Positions 1 through 9,624 of a stretch of DNA of 64,000 nucleotides are shown here, in pieces. The number at the start of each line of letters is the position of its first letter. The first letter of the stretch is position 1. Source of the DNA: Adiantum capillus-veneris (taxonomy: Eukaryota; Streptophyta; Polypodiopsida; Polypodiales; Pteridaceae); contig CM043944.1 in NCBI GenBank assembly GCA_014529385.2, positions 52,075,268 through 52,139,267 of the forward strand, written 5' to 3'. Under the pieces are notes generated by a model, which saw nothing but the letters and a program-made list of their open reading frames with translations, was not told the origin of the DNA and did no database searches. Both the position numbers and the translations under genes were made by a program.

Positions 1-978
1 GGGACAGGTACAAGTACAGGTGATTCACACAGCTATAGGTAGCTGAAGTACAGTGATATACTAGCAGTGATGTCACTTGCAGTTGTGGGTATGCATCATT
101 TAGCGCCTGCTTGAGCGCATTGTCTACTGGGTTGTACGTTACTTGTGGAAACTACCATTGTACGCATTTGTGGAGACATACTTGGTTGTATTTGGAAGTC
201 TCAGCCATTTCTGAGACTTGGTCTGGAAGATAGTCATTTCTGAGACTTGGTCTGGAAGATAGTCATTTCTGAGACTTGACTATACGCGATTTACATTAGC
301 CTTTGTGTGAGGGTCGATAGCGTGAGGTTTTTATTGAGCTGGGGGATTCTCAAATGTAGAGATCCTTTCGGTGATACAGGTAGCTGGAGCACCCTTTTCG
401 TGACCTCGCCATAGGCTATGTATTAGTGATTCTTGTTTGATGCTCGAGTTCTATTGTTGACAGTTTATGCATACATATACAGTCTATATTTTGGGTTCCT
501 ACTGCTCTACTTCTGGGGAAACTCTGCCAAAATTTTTCTGAGTTATGATGGCTGGTTTTTTGGTCTTTTGAGCCATTTATGATGTTATGCTGCTGAAATT
601 TTGGCAAAATCAGAGGATAAGTCAGGTGTGCCTTCTTGGGAGCTTCATGGTTGGCTTTAATGGATGATCAAAATGGCCCTCAATTCACTCCATTTCATTT
701 AAATCAAAGAATCCAGATAAATGTTCATGTCCAGGAAGATTTTCTTCCAGCAGCGCATAGTCTTTATGTTCGGGCTAAGAAGATTACGAGAGATCTTGGA
801 ATGTCCTTTGCCTGTTGTAATTCCGATGATCAACTATGAAAACTCATTTGATGTGCATGCGTTTGTCCTTATCTAAAGTTGAGCTCCATTGAAGTTTCTG
901 GGGATTGGGTAGTCAAAAGTTTTGGGTTCTTGCACGTGTGTTCAAAGGGTTTCTCAAAGCATTGAAACTTGGGTAGCC
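1..978 (+). other. G1 untranslated leader (no gene recognised)
   Basis: No open frame here shows retroelement or host homology. I see no tRNA-complementary primer site, so it is probably the stretch between an out-of-window PBS and gag, or part of the 5' LTR. A short tandem repeat occupies 206-280. The ORFs of about 65 codons look like chance. Confidence 0.5.
206..280 (+). repeat. 29-bp tandem repeat, about 2.6 copies
   Basis: The unit begins CATTTCTGAGACTTGG and starts at 206, 235 and 264. The first two copies are identical and the third breaks off after about 16 bases. It lies in the G1 leader. Confidence 0.9.
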
Positions 979-2301
979 ATGGCTTTCTCTTATCCGGAGT
1001 TTCATGGAAGAAGTGATGAAGATGTGGAAGAATTTTTGGAAAAGATGGAGGTTGCCTGCATTAGAAACCAGATTCATGACCCTGCGCAGATGTTACGCCT
1101 TCTCCAAATTTGTTTGAAGAGTGATGCACGAGTTTGGTCTAAAGCATTTGAAGAGGAGTTGCGTGTGGCTGATCCACCTATAAGGTTGAGTTGGGACAAT
1201 CTACGACATGGGTTGGAAGTGGAGTTTGTGAAGATAGAAGATCCTGACAAAGTGTGGCAAGAAGTACAGGCTTTGGTGCAAAAGGAAGGTGAGCCAGTAG
1301 ATGCGTACATACGTAAGTTTTCATTGGCATGGGAGCGAATGTGCGAGGCCTTAGCACCACAGGTACCCCCGCCTGACATGATGAAGAAGGACAGGTTCTT
1401 ACCTAGTCTTTGGGAGAATATACGTTGGAGAGTGGAGCTAAAGAAGCCTAGGACATATGAAGATGCACTAGAGGTAGCAAGGAACAAAGAGTGGAAGCTG
1501 AGGAAAATGAGCCAGTTAGGGGTGGAGTCTTTGCCAATAAGGTCTGAATTTCAGCCTATAGAGTCTTTACAAGGTCGCATGTCAGGGGTTCATCATGAAC
1601 CAGTGGTTCCTCTTACTACTCAGGTTATGCCAGCAGTGGTCACTACATCGGTGCAAGATGATGGGCTAAGGCAAGACATGAGGCAAGTGGTAGATTTGAT
1701 GAAGAATCTCAGCCTAAACATGCTAGGTCAAGTGGGAAATAATCGAGGTCGAGGGAGGTTTGAAAATCATCCAAGAGGTGAAGAAAGGCCTAGGAATGGT
1801 GTTGGACAAAGCAATGGTAGGTACTGGAGGCAGACGCCCACATGTTATAATTGTGGAGAGTTGGGTCACATCAGCCCGCAATGTGATAAGCCACCAAGGA
1901 TGGGGGGAGACATGTATCCATTGCCAAGACAGGTGCTAACTAGGTCAAATGATTATGGCATCGAAATTAAGGGAGACGAAGGAACCAGTGGACTGACCCA
2001 GGAGGAAAAGGGAAAGACAAAAGTGCTAAGTGTAGTCACCTTGGAGAAGGCATCAAAGCTAGAGGATACATTAGTGATGCCTATTGGGAAGAGGACCACA
2101 GAGGATAAGGAAGGAAGAAGTGTCCCAGGTCCTAGTAAGAAGAAAGGAAAGAGCCATGAAGGCGAGGATGTCAAGGCCAAGAGGAAAAGGAGACCTCATC
2201 GAAAGTTTCATGTTTCAGATTTTCCACTAGGGGATGGGCAATTAAGCTATGACTTGAAGGAGGATCTGACGAGCAGGAAGGCAGATGTTACTTTTGGGTA
2301 G
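979..2301 (+). CDS. gag: G1 Gag polyprotein (capsid and nucleocapsid)
   Basis: Gag assembles the virus-like particle and binds genomic RNA. The ATG at 979 (MAFSYPEF) follows a GCC context; upstream in-frame codons start only with TTG. A Retrotrans_gag-like helical domain covers about residues 15-180 (YIRKF and LPSLWENIRWRV are typical motifs). A CX2CX4HX4C knuckle with core CYNCGELGH lies near nt 1853. A basic tail rich in KKKGK and KRKRR precedes the stop. The frame ends at a TAG (2299-2301) and continues without shift into pol, so Gag-Pol may depend on readthrough. The length of 440 codons is normal. Confidence 0.9.
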   Translation: MAFSYPEFHGRSDEDVEEFLEKMEVACIRNQIHDPAQMLRLLQICLKSDARVWSKAFEEELRVADPPIRLSWDNLRHGLEVEFVKIEDPDKVWQEVQALVQKEGEPVDAYIRKFSLAWERMCEALAPQVPPPDMMKKDRFLPSLWENIRWRVELKKPRTYEDALEVARNKEWKLRKMSQLGVESLPIRSEFQPIESLQGRMSGVHHEPVVPLTTQVMPAVVTTSVQDDGLRQDMRQVVDLMKNLSLNMLGQVGNNRGRGRFENHPRGEERPRNGVGQSNGRYWRQTPTCYNCGELGHISPQCDKPPRMGGDMYPLPRQVLTRSNDYGIEIKGDEGTSGLTQEEKGKTKVLSVVTLEKASKLEDTLVMPIGKRTTEDKEGRSVPGPSKKKGKSHEGEDVKAKRKRRPHRKFHVSDFPLGDGQLSYDLKEDLTSRKADVTFG

Positions 2302-2313
2302 CTTATAGAGATG
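2299..2313 (+). other. G1 gag/pol junction: in-frame stop, possible readthrough site
   Basis: Gag ends in TAG and the Pol ATG follows only three codons later in the same frame (TAG CTT ATA GAG ATG). Suppression of this one stop, or re-initiation, would give Gag-Pol. The next codon is not the CAA or GGN known from plant-virus and gammaretroviral readthrough sites, so this is inference. Confidence 0.45.
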
Positions 2314-5300
2314 GTGCCTAAGCTAAAGCGACAGTGGAAGAGGATGGTTAACCCAATGGAGAAAGAGCCAGAGAGAGGTTCAGTAAAGGTGTTGGCAATG
2401 GATGAGCTACCAGACATTTGTCCAATAGTAGATGTGTGGCATAAAAGGAAAAATTTGGGACAAGGTTATGTGGATGGCGGAGCCCAAATATGTGTCATAA
2501 CACACTCATGCGTTGAGAAGATGGGTCTCACAGTGGATGGGGTGTCAGGTTTTCGGATCAGATTGGCAAACCATCAAAAAGTAAAATGCTTGGGTGTTGT
2601 AAAGAGCTTAGAAGTGGAGGCATATGATGCAAAGGAAGTGGTTGATTTTCATGTGATGCCAGCAGGGTTGGGAGCATATCTTATTATACTGGGCAGACCA
2701 TGGTTACGTGCAGTGGGAGCTGTTCAAGATTGGCGACATGGTACGATTAGCCTCTATGGAAAGACATATACCAAGAAGATTTATAATATGGACACAAGGA
2801 AACGATTAGAGGAGCTTTATGAAGATGAGGATGAGTCTAGTGATGAAGACTCTTCCACGGTGACAGATGAGGACAGTGATAGTACTACCAGCAGTGATGA
2901 GGATGCTGATGTTGCATTTCTTTTGATGGACAAAGAAATCCAGGAGTTTGGTTTAGTTGCATTTGCGAATGAGGTTGAAGATGAAAGTGAAGGGCCTTAT
3001 GAAGTGATTGAAGGGCTGATGCAAACCAAGGTTGAGTTGTCAAAGAAGAAGGAATTGATGACACAAATGATCAGTGGAGACCTCTCAGCTATGGAGAAGG
3101 ATATATATTTGCATATGCTGGATAGTTTTCCTAATTTGTTCATTACTTCATATGAAGAGATCAGAGGGTTCAAGGGTGAAGAGATGCATATAGAGCTGAA
3201 AGAAGGTGCTAAGCCAGTGCGGCAAAGGCTAAGAAGGATGGGTCAAGAGCAAATGGAAGCCTTGCGGGTAGAGGTGGACAAGTTATTGAAGGCAGGGTTC
3301 ATAGTTCCAGTGGAGACCACAGAATGGGTGAGTCCAGTTGTAGTCAGTCTAAAGAAGGATGGGAAGTGGAGAATTTGTGTGGATTTTAAACCCTTAAACG
3401 CAGCCACTAAGAAGAACCCATATCCTCTTCCATTCATCGATCAGATCTTGGATTCAGTGGCAGTTTATGAGAGGTACAGTGTGTGTGATGGTTTTTCAGG
3501 CTATTTTCAATTGAAGATTGCTCTTAAAGACCGCACAAAGACAACTTTTATTATGACATGGGGCTGCTATTGCTACACACTATTGCCATTTGGGTTGTCA
3601 AATGGACCTTCCTTCTATCAAGAGAGAGCAAATTGGGTGTTGGAACCATTCATTGGTAGTTGTGTTAAAGCTTTTATGGATGACTTCTGTGTCTATAGCA
3701 GTAGGGCTGAACACCATGAGAAGCTGCAAATGGTATTGGCTCGATATGATGAATGTGGAGGACAACTAAATCCAAAGAAATGTCATCTAGCACAGCCAAG
3801 GGTGAAGTTATTGGGCCATATGGTGTCAGAAAATGGCATTGAGGCTGATCCAGATAAGGTTAAGTCTATTATTCTTCTTCCATCACCTACGAGTACGAAG
3901 CAATTGGCAACCTTTATACACAAAGTGAAGTACATGGCAAGGTTTATTCCATTGTCTTCTCAGATTCTTTATCCATTACAACAAGTGGCAAAGCATGATC
4001 TATTGCAATGGGATGACAAGTGTGAAGAAGTGTTTCAAGAGGTGAAAGAGGTGTTAGGGGGTTTGTCAGCCATGCAGGCTCCTGATTGGGAGAAAGTTTT
4101 TTATGTAAATCCCTCAGTAGGGGATGATGCCATTGGAGCCATGCTATTGCAAAAGGGGAAGGGCAGCCATTATATGAGGCCAGTGTATTGTGCAAGCCGA
4201 GTGAAGTTGGTAGCGGAGAGAAAGTTCTCGGAAGTAGAGCTAGTGATGGCCAGTGTAATATTTGCTTGTCGACAATTTTGTCATTACTTGCTACCACGGC
4301 CTTTTGTTTTCTTGACGAGTTATGCCTTTTTGCCACAATTAATTAATGGTACTAACATGTCAAATGTGGTGAAGAAATGGGTAATTGAGCTGCAAGAGTT
4401 TGAGTTCTCTTTTCTAGTGGAAGATAGTACAAGGGCTACCCTAGCTGATTTGTTGACCTACAAGGAGAATCCCCTTATTGTTAAGGAAGAGGTGGTGAGA
4501 AAGGTAGTTGAAGAAGTGCCACAAATCAGCAATGCACATGTGTTGTTCTTTGATGGTTCATACAGAAAGAGCCATGATGCAGCTTCAGGGGGTATAGCAC
4601 TTTATGATCCAGAGGGGAAGCTAGTATGCAAGAGAGGGTTCAAATTGGATGCTCGTAGTAACAATGAGGCTGAATATGCTACTCTGGAAGTCGGATTACA
4701 CATTTGTTTGAAGCATGGTGTTCGAAGGTTGAGCATAAAAGGCGATACCTTGCTAGTGGTGAAGCAAGTGCTGGGTGTGTGGAAGAGCAAGAACACCTCA
4801 TTGAAGGAAATGTGCTTCAGAATTAAAGGCCTGATAAAAAAGTTTGAAGCATGGAGCATCAGACACATTGAACGTGCTCTAAATGGAGAGGCACATGAAA
4901 CAGCTCAAGGCATGATTGGGGAGCTATTTGTGTTGAGGACCACTTTACCTCTTTATCATGGCCGGGAAAGTTTGGCTCAAGAAGAGGAGTTTTTACTAAC
5001 AGGAATCATTCCAAAGGAGATTCAGAAGTCTAAGAAGTATAGCTTTGTGAGTAGAGCATACAGGTACAAATTGATTGGTGATGTCTTATACATGAAAGGG
5101 GCTGATCTCGTGTTGAGACGTGTACCTTGGCGGGAGGAGCTTTACAGAGTGTTGGAAGAGAATCATCAAGGCGCATGTGGTGGCCATTTTGCTCTAAAGA
5201 TCACCTTGTATAAGATTTTGCAAGAGGGGTATGTATGGCCTAGTTTGCACAAGGATGTTCACCATTGGTGTAGGTCTTGTAATAGGTGTCAAGCATTTGG

Positions 5301-6000
5301 GAAGAGAGTGTTGAAGTCAGAGCTACGAAAAACCATTATGGCGTTTGATGTGTTTGAAAAGTGGGGGATTGATGCAATAGGCCCGTTACCTATCACAAGC
5401 AGGGGCAAAAGCTATATCTTGACGGCAGTGGACTATCTCTCTAGATGGGCAGAGGCTATAGCAGTAAAACAGATCACTGCAAAGGATGTGGCAAAATTTG
5501 TGTATGATGAAATATGTTGCAAGTTTGGGGTGCCATTAGAGCTACTTTCAGATAAGGGGCCAGGATTTAGAGCTAAACTGCTAGACTTCTTATGCACAAA
5601 GATGAAGATGAGGCACCAGCATACCACTCCTTATTACCCGCAGTGTAATGGTTTAAATGAAAGATTCAATGGTGAGTTGGTACAAATTCTTTCTAAAGTG
5701 ACAGAGCACCAAGGAAAGAATTGGGATTTGGAATTGCCTAGTGCATTATGGGCTTACCGTACTTCGGTGAAGACAGGTACAGGGTTTAATCCATTTCATT
5801 TGGTGTATGGAAAGGAAGCACTATTGCCTGTGGAGGTAGAGTTGCCTGCGGTCAAAATGTTAGAGAAGTTGCTTGGGCCGCCTAGTGATGCATTCAAAGA
5901 GAGGCTCTTGCAGTTACAAGAGGTCCAGTTGGATAGGATGAGCGCATTGGAGCATTATGGGCAGATGCAGGATAAGGATTTGGCAAAGATAAATGAATAG
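2311..6000 (+). CDS. pol: G1 Pol: protease, RT, degenerate RNase H, second RNase H, integrase
   Basis: Pol copies the element RNA to DNA and integrates it. The protease has a D-G-G-A active-site motif (near 2475) and ILGRPW near 2690. An acidic spacer follows (2815-2930). RT spans about 3170-3870 with CDGFSGYF and an FMDD catalytic box. The first RNase H (about 4090-4340) has Ser where the first catalytic Asp should be (4114) and Ser in place of the Asp of the TDH motif. A second RNase H (about 4545-4900) keeps Asp 4552, Glu 4666 and Asp 4744. Integrase has an HHCC zinc module (5160-5290) and D,D,E in WGID, LLSD and NGLNER. The frame ends in TAG at 5998 just before the integrase C-terminus. 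Confidence 0.92.
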   Translation: MVPKLKRQWKRMVNPMEKEPERGSVKVLAMDELPDICPIVDVWHKRKNLGQGYVDGGAQICVITHSCVEKMGLTVDGVSGFRIRLANHQKVKCLGVVKSLEVEAYDAKEVVDFHVMPAGLGAYLIILGRPWLRAVGAVQDWRHGTISLYGKTYTKKIYNMDTRKRLEELYEDEDESSDEDSSTVTDEDSDSTTSSDEDADVAFLLMDKEIQEFGLVAFANEVEDESEGPYEVIEGLMQTKVELSKKKELMTQMISGDLSAMEKDIYLHMLDSFPNLFITSYEEIRGFKGEEMHIELKEGAKPVRQRLRRMGQEQMEALRVEVDKLLKAGFIVPVETTEWVSPVVVSLKKDGKWRICVDFKPLNAATKKNPYPLPFIDQILDSVAVYERYSVCDGFSGYFQLKIALKDRTKTTFIMTWGCYCYTLLPFGLSNGPSFYQERANWVLEPFIGSCVKAFMDDFCVYSSRAEHHEKLQMVLARYDECGGQLNPKKCHLAQPRVKLLGHMVSENGIEADPDKVKSIILLPSPTSTKQLATFIHKVKYMARFIPLSSQILYPLQQVAKHDLLQWDDKCEEVFQEVKEVLGGLSAMQAPDWEKVFYVNPSVGDDAIGAMLLQKGKGSHYMRPVYCASRVKLVAERKFSEVELVMASVIFACRQFCHYLLPRPFVFLTSYAFLPQLINGTNMSNVVKKWVIELQEFEFSFLVEDSTRATLADLLTYKENPLIVKEEVVRKVVEEVPQISNAHVLFFDGSYRKSHDAASGGIALYDPEGKLVCKRGFKLDARSNNEAEYATLEVGLHICLKHGVRRLSIKGDTLLVVKQVLGVWKSKNTSLKEMCFRIKGLIKKFEAWSIRHIERALNGEAHETAQGMIGELFVLRTTLPLYHGRESLAQEEEFLLTGIIPKEIQKSKKYSFVSRAYRYKLIGDVLYMKGADLVLRRVPWREELYRVLEENHQGACGGHFALKITLYKILQEGYVWPSLHKDVHHWCRSCNRCQAFGKRVLKSELRKTIMAFDVFEKWGIDAIGPLPITSRGKSYILTAVDYLSRWAEAIAVKQITAKDVAKFVYDEICCKFGVPLELLSDKGPGFRAKLLDFLCTKMKMRHQHTTPYYPQCNGLNERFNGELVQILSKVTEHQGKNWDLELPSALWAYRTSVKTGTGFNPFHLVYGKEALLPVEVELPAVKMLEKLLGPPSDAFKERLLQLQEVQLDRMSALEHYGQMQDKDLAKINE

Positions 6001-6330
6001 GTCAAAAGTAAGGGTATCAAGAAACATGACTTGGTTTTGCGCTACAGCAGTAAGCTGGACAACACCTTCCAAAAGAAGTTTCAAATTAAGTGGGAAGGCC
6101 CTTTCAAGGTAGTGGAGTGTTTTCCAAATGGCACATATCAGCTGGCTAACCTGGATGGTGTTCTACGTAAGTCAAGGGTAAATGGATTGCGTCTTAAATT
6201 GTATCATGCTAGATTGATGATGGTGGAGCAAGATGAGCTGTCTGTGGATCAAGTAGTGTTGGTGAGGGATGAGGAGACCTGTGATGCGGCGAGTCTCATA
6301 TCTCTCTTTGCTGCTGCTGATCATGAATGA
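6001..6330 (+). pseudogene. G1 integrase C-terminal tail (GPY/F), cut off by a nonsense codon
   Basis: The frame stays open in phase with pol after the TAG at 5998-6000. It encodes a basic stretch, then KWEGPFKVVE, the GPY/F motif of Gypsy integrases, and ends at TGA 6328. The tail normally belongs to the same polyprotein, so the TAG is most simply a single-base lesion; suppression is the alternative. No chromodomain is seen. Confidence 0.8.
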
Positions 6331-6339
6331 TCTAGTAGG

Positions 6340-6358
6340 CTAGGGGATGGGCAAATTA
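6340..6358 (+). other. G1 probable 3' polypurine tract region
   Basis: The purine-rich stretch CTAGGGGATGGGCAA lies 10 bases after the pol stop and just before a TGTCAGG that could open the 3' LTR. PPTs prime plus-strand DNA. The tract is interrupted by T and C, so the call is tentative. The same 15 bases occur at 2227-2241 in gag. Confidence 0.45.
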
Positions 6359-7260
6359 TGTCAGGAGTTTTTTGGAGCAAGGGATTGTGCATATGTACAT
6401 ATACATGCATGGTGCATCAAATAAATAATTGCCCATTTTTCAGAGCCAGGTGGTTACGTGGGGCCCACATGTGTACAGGTAGGACAGGATGTACATAGTG
6501 CATCGATTTTCACTATTACCAGTACCACTATGTTTTTTCAAAAATAATGAGGAGTTGGTAGAGCTTAAAACGTCTCGAGGAAGCTATCCGCGGGCCGATG
6601 AAATGAGGTAAGCAGGTGCGTCAGATGGTATCTAGTGGCGTCAGGAGGCCGAACGGGGTCAATACTTGCACGTGGATGAGTACGGACACAACGTGGGTGT
6701 TTCCTTGTGATAATTATGCAGAAAGGTCATCATGAGGACCACTTTTTGGGGCCACTTCATGTGGTGGCGAGATGCATTATTGGAAAAAAGCTGAGTGCCA
6801 AGTGTGCGAATGATGCAAAAAGGTGACAACTATGCACTGCGAGGTCAGCTTTTGGCCTGTTCGGGGTTCGTTTAAGGTCATCTAAAAGGCCAAGGGTGCC
6901 CAACTAATAAATCTAAGTGTGGGAACTGAAAAAACAGAGATAAGACTAGAAAAAACGTAGAGAAGAGAGGAGGAACGTCTGCAACTGTGTTTTTGGGGTT
7001 TTTGGAGTCTATTTTGGCCGTAAACTACGCATTCGAGGTCGGATTTGAGCACTTTGACATTGTAGACTGGGGTTTGGGCCATTCCGGACGCGATGGCGCT
7101 GTCCATTTTGCCAAATTCCTCACTCTTTTCCTGCCGTTTTTCTGTGTAAGTTTCTCCTATGAGCGAAGTTTCTGCTCTAGTTTGTGATTGTATCTGGCTT
7201 ATTTTACCTATATTGTGTGAGCTATTTGCCCCATTGGTGTTGGCCCAAGCTCAATTGTAT
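6359..7260 (+). repeat. Candidate G1 3' LTR or 3' untranslated DNA
   Basis: It starts TGTCAGGAG right after the purine tract and has no coding potential. Without a second copy in the window its length and end cannot be tested. No host gene is seen. Confidence 0.35.
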
Positions 7261-7302
7261 CTAAACATAAGAAATTATCCTCTTTTGAGCTGAGTTTTTT
7301 GG

Positions 7303-7324
7303 GTGTGTGTGTGTGTGTGTGTGT
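7303..7324 (+). repeat. GT microsatellite
   Basis: Eleven uninterrupted GT units are followed by a GTGT-rich stretch to about 7455. Confidence 0.95.
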
Positions 7325-7472
7325 GGAGTGGGCAAGTGGATAGTCTCTCTCCTCTCACTCTAGAGGTGTGTTCCCTGTCTCGGCCAGGTGTGTTGTGTAA
7401 GCCGAGTGGTGCCCCATAGTGTGTGTGTGTATCTTCCCAAGAGTGTGTGTCGGGTCGTTATAGAGGCGCTGT

Positions 7473-7846
7473 GTGTGTTTTCATCCCGCTCACAACGTCA
7501 ACGGGAGAGGTCAATCAAACGGAAGAGGAGGCCGAGGAAGAGGAAACATAGGACAAGGAAGGGGAGCTTTCGCTAATGCCGCAGTGAAACAACCAACTGT
7601 GGGTGACGAAGCTGATGCGAGAGCAACTCTGTATGCTGCAACTGCTAATCCTAGTGAGCAAAAATTCAAGCACCAGGAACCCATCAAAGTTCAGCAGAAT
7701 AAGACGCATAAAGCTAAAGACTATTCTATTATCAAAGGATGTCTTTACTTTAGACAAAGGATATATGTACCTAAGTAGTTACCATAGAGTTTATCCAGAT
7801 GTATTCTTGAGATGAGGACATCTCAAATTTTTCACGTTGGGGAGGA
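7473..7846 (+). pseudogene. Internally deleted Gypsy (chromovirus-like) gag-pol remnant
   Basis: An Arg/Gly-rich Gag tail (NGRGQSNGRGGRGRG) runs into a short protease-leader-like piece (ARATLYAATA). It is followed abruptly by an integrase-leader-like piece (YSIIKGCLYF) and a C-terminal V-G-E-D-V-like end. Protease, RT, RNase H and most of integrase are missing, so a large internal deletion is inferred. The last bases (TTGGGGAGGA) look like a PPT abutting an LTR at 7847. Confidence 0.5.
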
Positions 7847-8515
7847 TGTAAGGTCTCCGACCTCGAGCTGAAAGAACACCATTGTACCATGAAACAATTA
7901 TAATGGAAAAAGTTACTATTTTTGACAGTTTTCCAAAATCTGTCAATGCCATGATGTTTAGAATGTCATAAAGCTTCCAAAAGTGAATTAAAATAATTTT
8001 TGTGAAAAATTTCTAAAAATAGTAAGTTCTTGGTCACCCGACCTGTCTAGTTTTGACCGTCTCGAAAAACTACACCCGTACCCCGAATTTGAAAAAAATG
8101 CATTTTCGGACCCCGAGGGCTGCTAAATATGGCAAGTACTCAAATAGATACACCTTAGTTAGAGCTTAATATAACAATTTACGGCATTAAATTCCGACTC
8201 GTATGGCCCGCTTTAGCGTAAAACCAAAATTTCCTAAGGTTGAGCGGGGAGGCACCGGGGTCGAGGCTGTGTGGGAACAGGTTCCAGGACACTCAGAGCT
8301 TGCTTTAGCAGCTAGGGGGTGCCCTCTCTTCTCTTGGGAGTGGTGGAAGACTTGCCTTTCTTGAGAGAGAGTGTGAGAGTCAATTATACTAGCTAACTGG
8401 ACACTTGGTAGGCATGTAACTAGACTTGCCATGCATGAAGTCATGACTGCTCATTCAGATGCTTATAGCAGCATGGGTCGATTTTCAGCATGGAGAGGCC
8501 TATTTAAGAGTGTGC

Positions 8516-8612
<97 letters not shown>

Positions 8613-9480
8613 CTCGCACATCCACTCAGTACACACACACACTTACACACACACCTTGGGGAGGTGCTGCCGGCACACATAGCTTTTGGAGAAGAAGCAA
8701 AGGAGGGAAGTGCTGCCCGATTCTCATCTCGAGGACTCCATTGGATCAGAAATTCGAGTAGATTTCAGCCCCTAATCACGGTAATATCGATTTAATTTAT
8801 GCTTTTCTGCAAATCTCTTCATCATTCTCTTAATTCCTACTCTACTATTATGCTTAATCATACCTAAATTACTCAATAGCTACTCTCCAATTCTCCATAT
8901 TATTATTCTATTACATAATCATCATCCAACATTTAATTATGCAATCCATTAATCTCTCCTAATCATAGATTAATGCATGATTAGTAAGCAGAAATCTTCC
9001 GCCAGTCATCATAGTAAATAATTATCAAGCTGGTAATGATGTGGGATTGGTCATTTTCATCCTATTACCACACAATGTTTGAGTAGCTAAATTAGATTCA
9101 ATCTGTTCATAGATTAGGATGTAATTAAAGGAATTTAATCCGTCATTAATCCACTAGGAGGGGAATTTCCTCTCACCTATGCATACGGTAATTTTGCATC
9201 TACTCACATTAGGAAGGTGATTGAGTATGTCTAATTCACTCTCTAGTAAATTGATTAAGTAAAATCTGAAAATTCTAATTACCTAGGTCAAGTGATTAAC
9301 TTTAGAGCCAGTTCCCATAGAACAAGTAAGGTATTATCCATAAAATTGCTATGTCTTGAAGGAAGTCTGACCCCTCGTACAAGAGGGATTGTTCAGTGAT
9401 TCTAATCAGTCATCTTGATTGTTATGGCACTTTTGGACATTAGTTCTTTTCTCCATGTTTATCAATTAAGTAGTGAGTAT
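7847..9480 (+). repeat. Probable unpaired Gypsy LTR (right end uncertain)
   Basis: It begins TGTAAGGTCTCCGACC directly after a purine tract, the usual start of plant chromovirus LTRs. It is AT-rich, has no coding potential and contains a long CA microsatellite. No partner LTR or PBS was found, so it may be a 3' LTR remnant of the 7473 fragment and its end is a guess. Confidence 0.4.
8518..8610 (+). repeat. CA microsatellite, about 46 units
   Basis: The repeat is pure (AC/CA)n for 93 bases. A second impure CA patch lies at 8630-8662. ORFs across it encode poly-Thr/His and are artefacts. Confidence 0.98.
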
Positions 9481-9483
9481 AAA

Positions 9484-9624
9484 ATGGCCCCGGTAAAGAG
9501 AACTCGATTCGGTGGTGCCCACGACCGCGAGGCGGAAACAAGCAACGTGAACGGGAAAGGGAAAGCTCCCATGGACGACAAAGTACCGGCCATCTCACGA
9601 GCCAATGACGAGGAAATGGAGGAG
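9484..9624 (+). CDS. Exon-like or gag N-terminal fragment, unrecognised
   Basis: An ATG opens 47 codons that are GC-richer than the AT-rich surroundings. The peptide starts MAPVKRTRFGG, is basic and polar, and stops resembling coding sequence at a GTAGGT donor-like site (9625). Basic MAP..RR starts are common in chromovirus Gag, so a gag fragment is the leading guess. A first exon of a host gene cannot be excluded, but no second exon is visible. Confidence 0.3.

Larger units (their letters stand above)
1..7260 (+). mobile_element. G1: Ty3/Gypsy element with dual RNase H (Tat/Ogre-like), 5' end outside window
   Basis: The order is leader, gag with CCHC knuckle, retropepsin, RT, RNase H, second RNase H, integrase with GPY/F tail, then a polypurine-like tract and a possible 3' LTR. 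Pol order RT-RH-INT makes it Ty3/Gypsy, and the second RNase H is typical of the Tat/Ogre lineage. The reading frames are almost undamaged over 5.3 kb, unlike the other Gypsy copies here, so it is fairly young. No LTR pair is visible: nothing in 1-900 matches 6359-7260, so the 5' LTR and PBS probably lie left of the window. The right edge is an estimate. Confidence 0.85.

Noticed and set aside
8431-8795. ORFs across the CA microsatellite
   Set aside because: Dinucleotide repeats are open in several frames; the products are poly-His/Thr.
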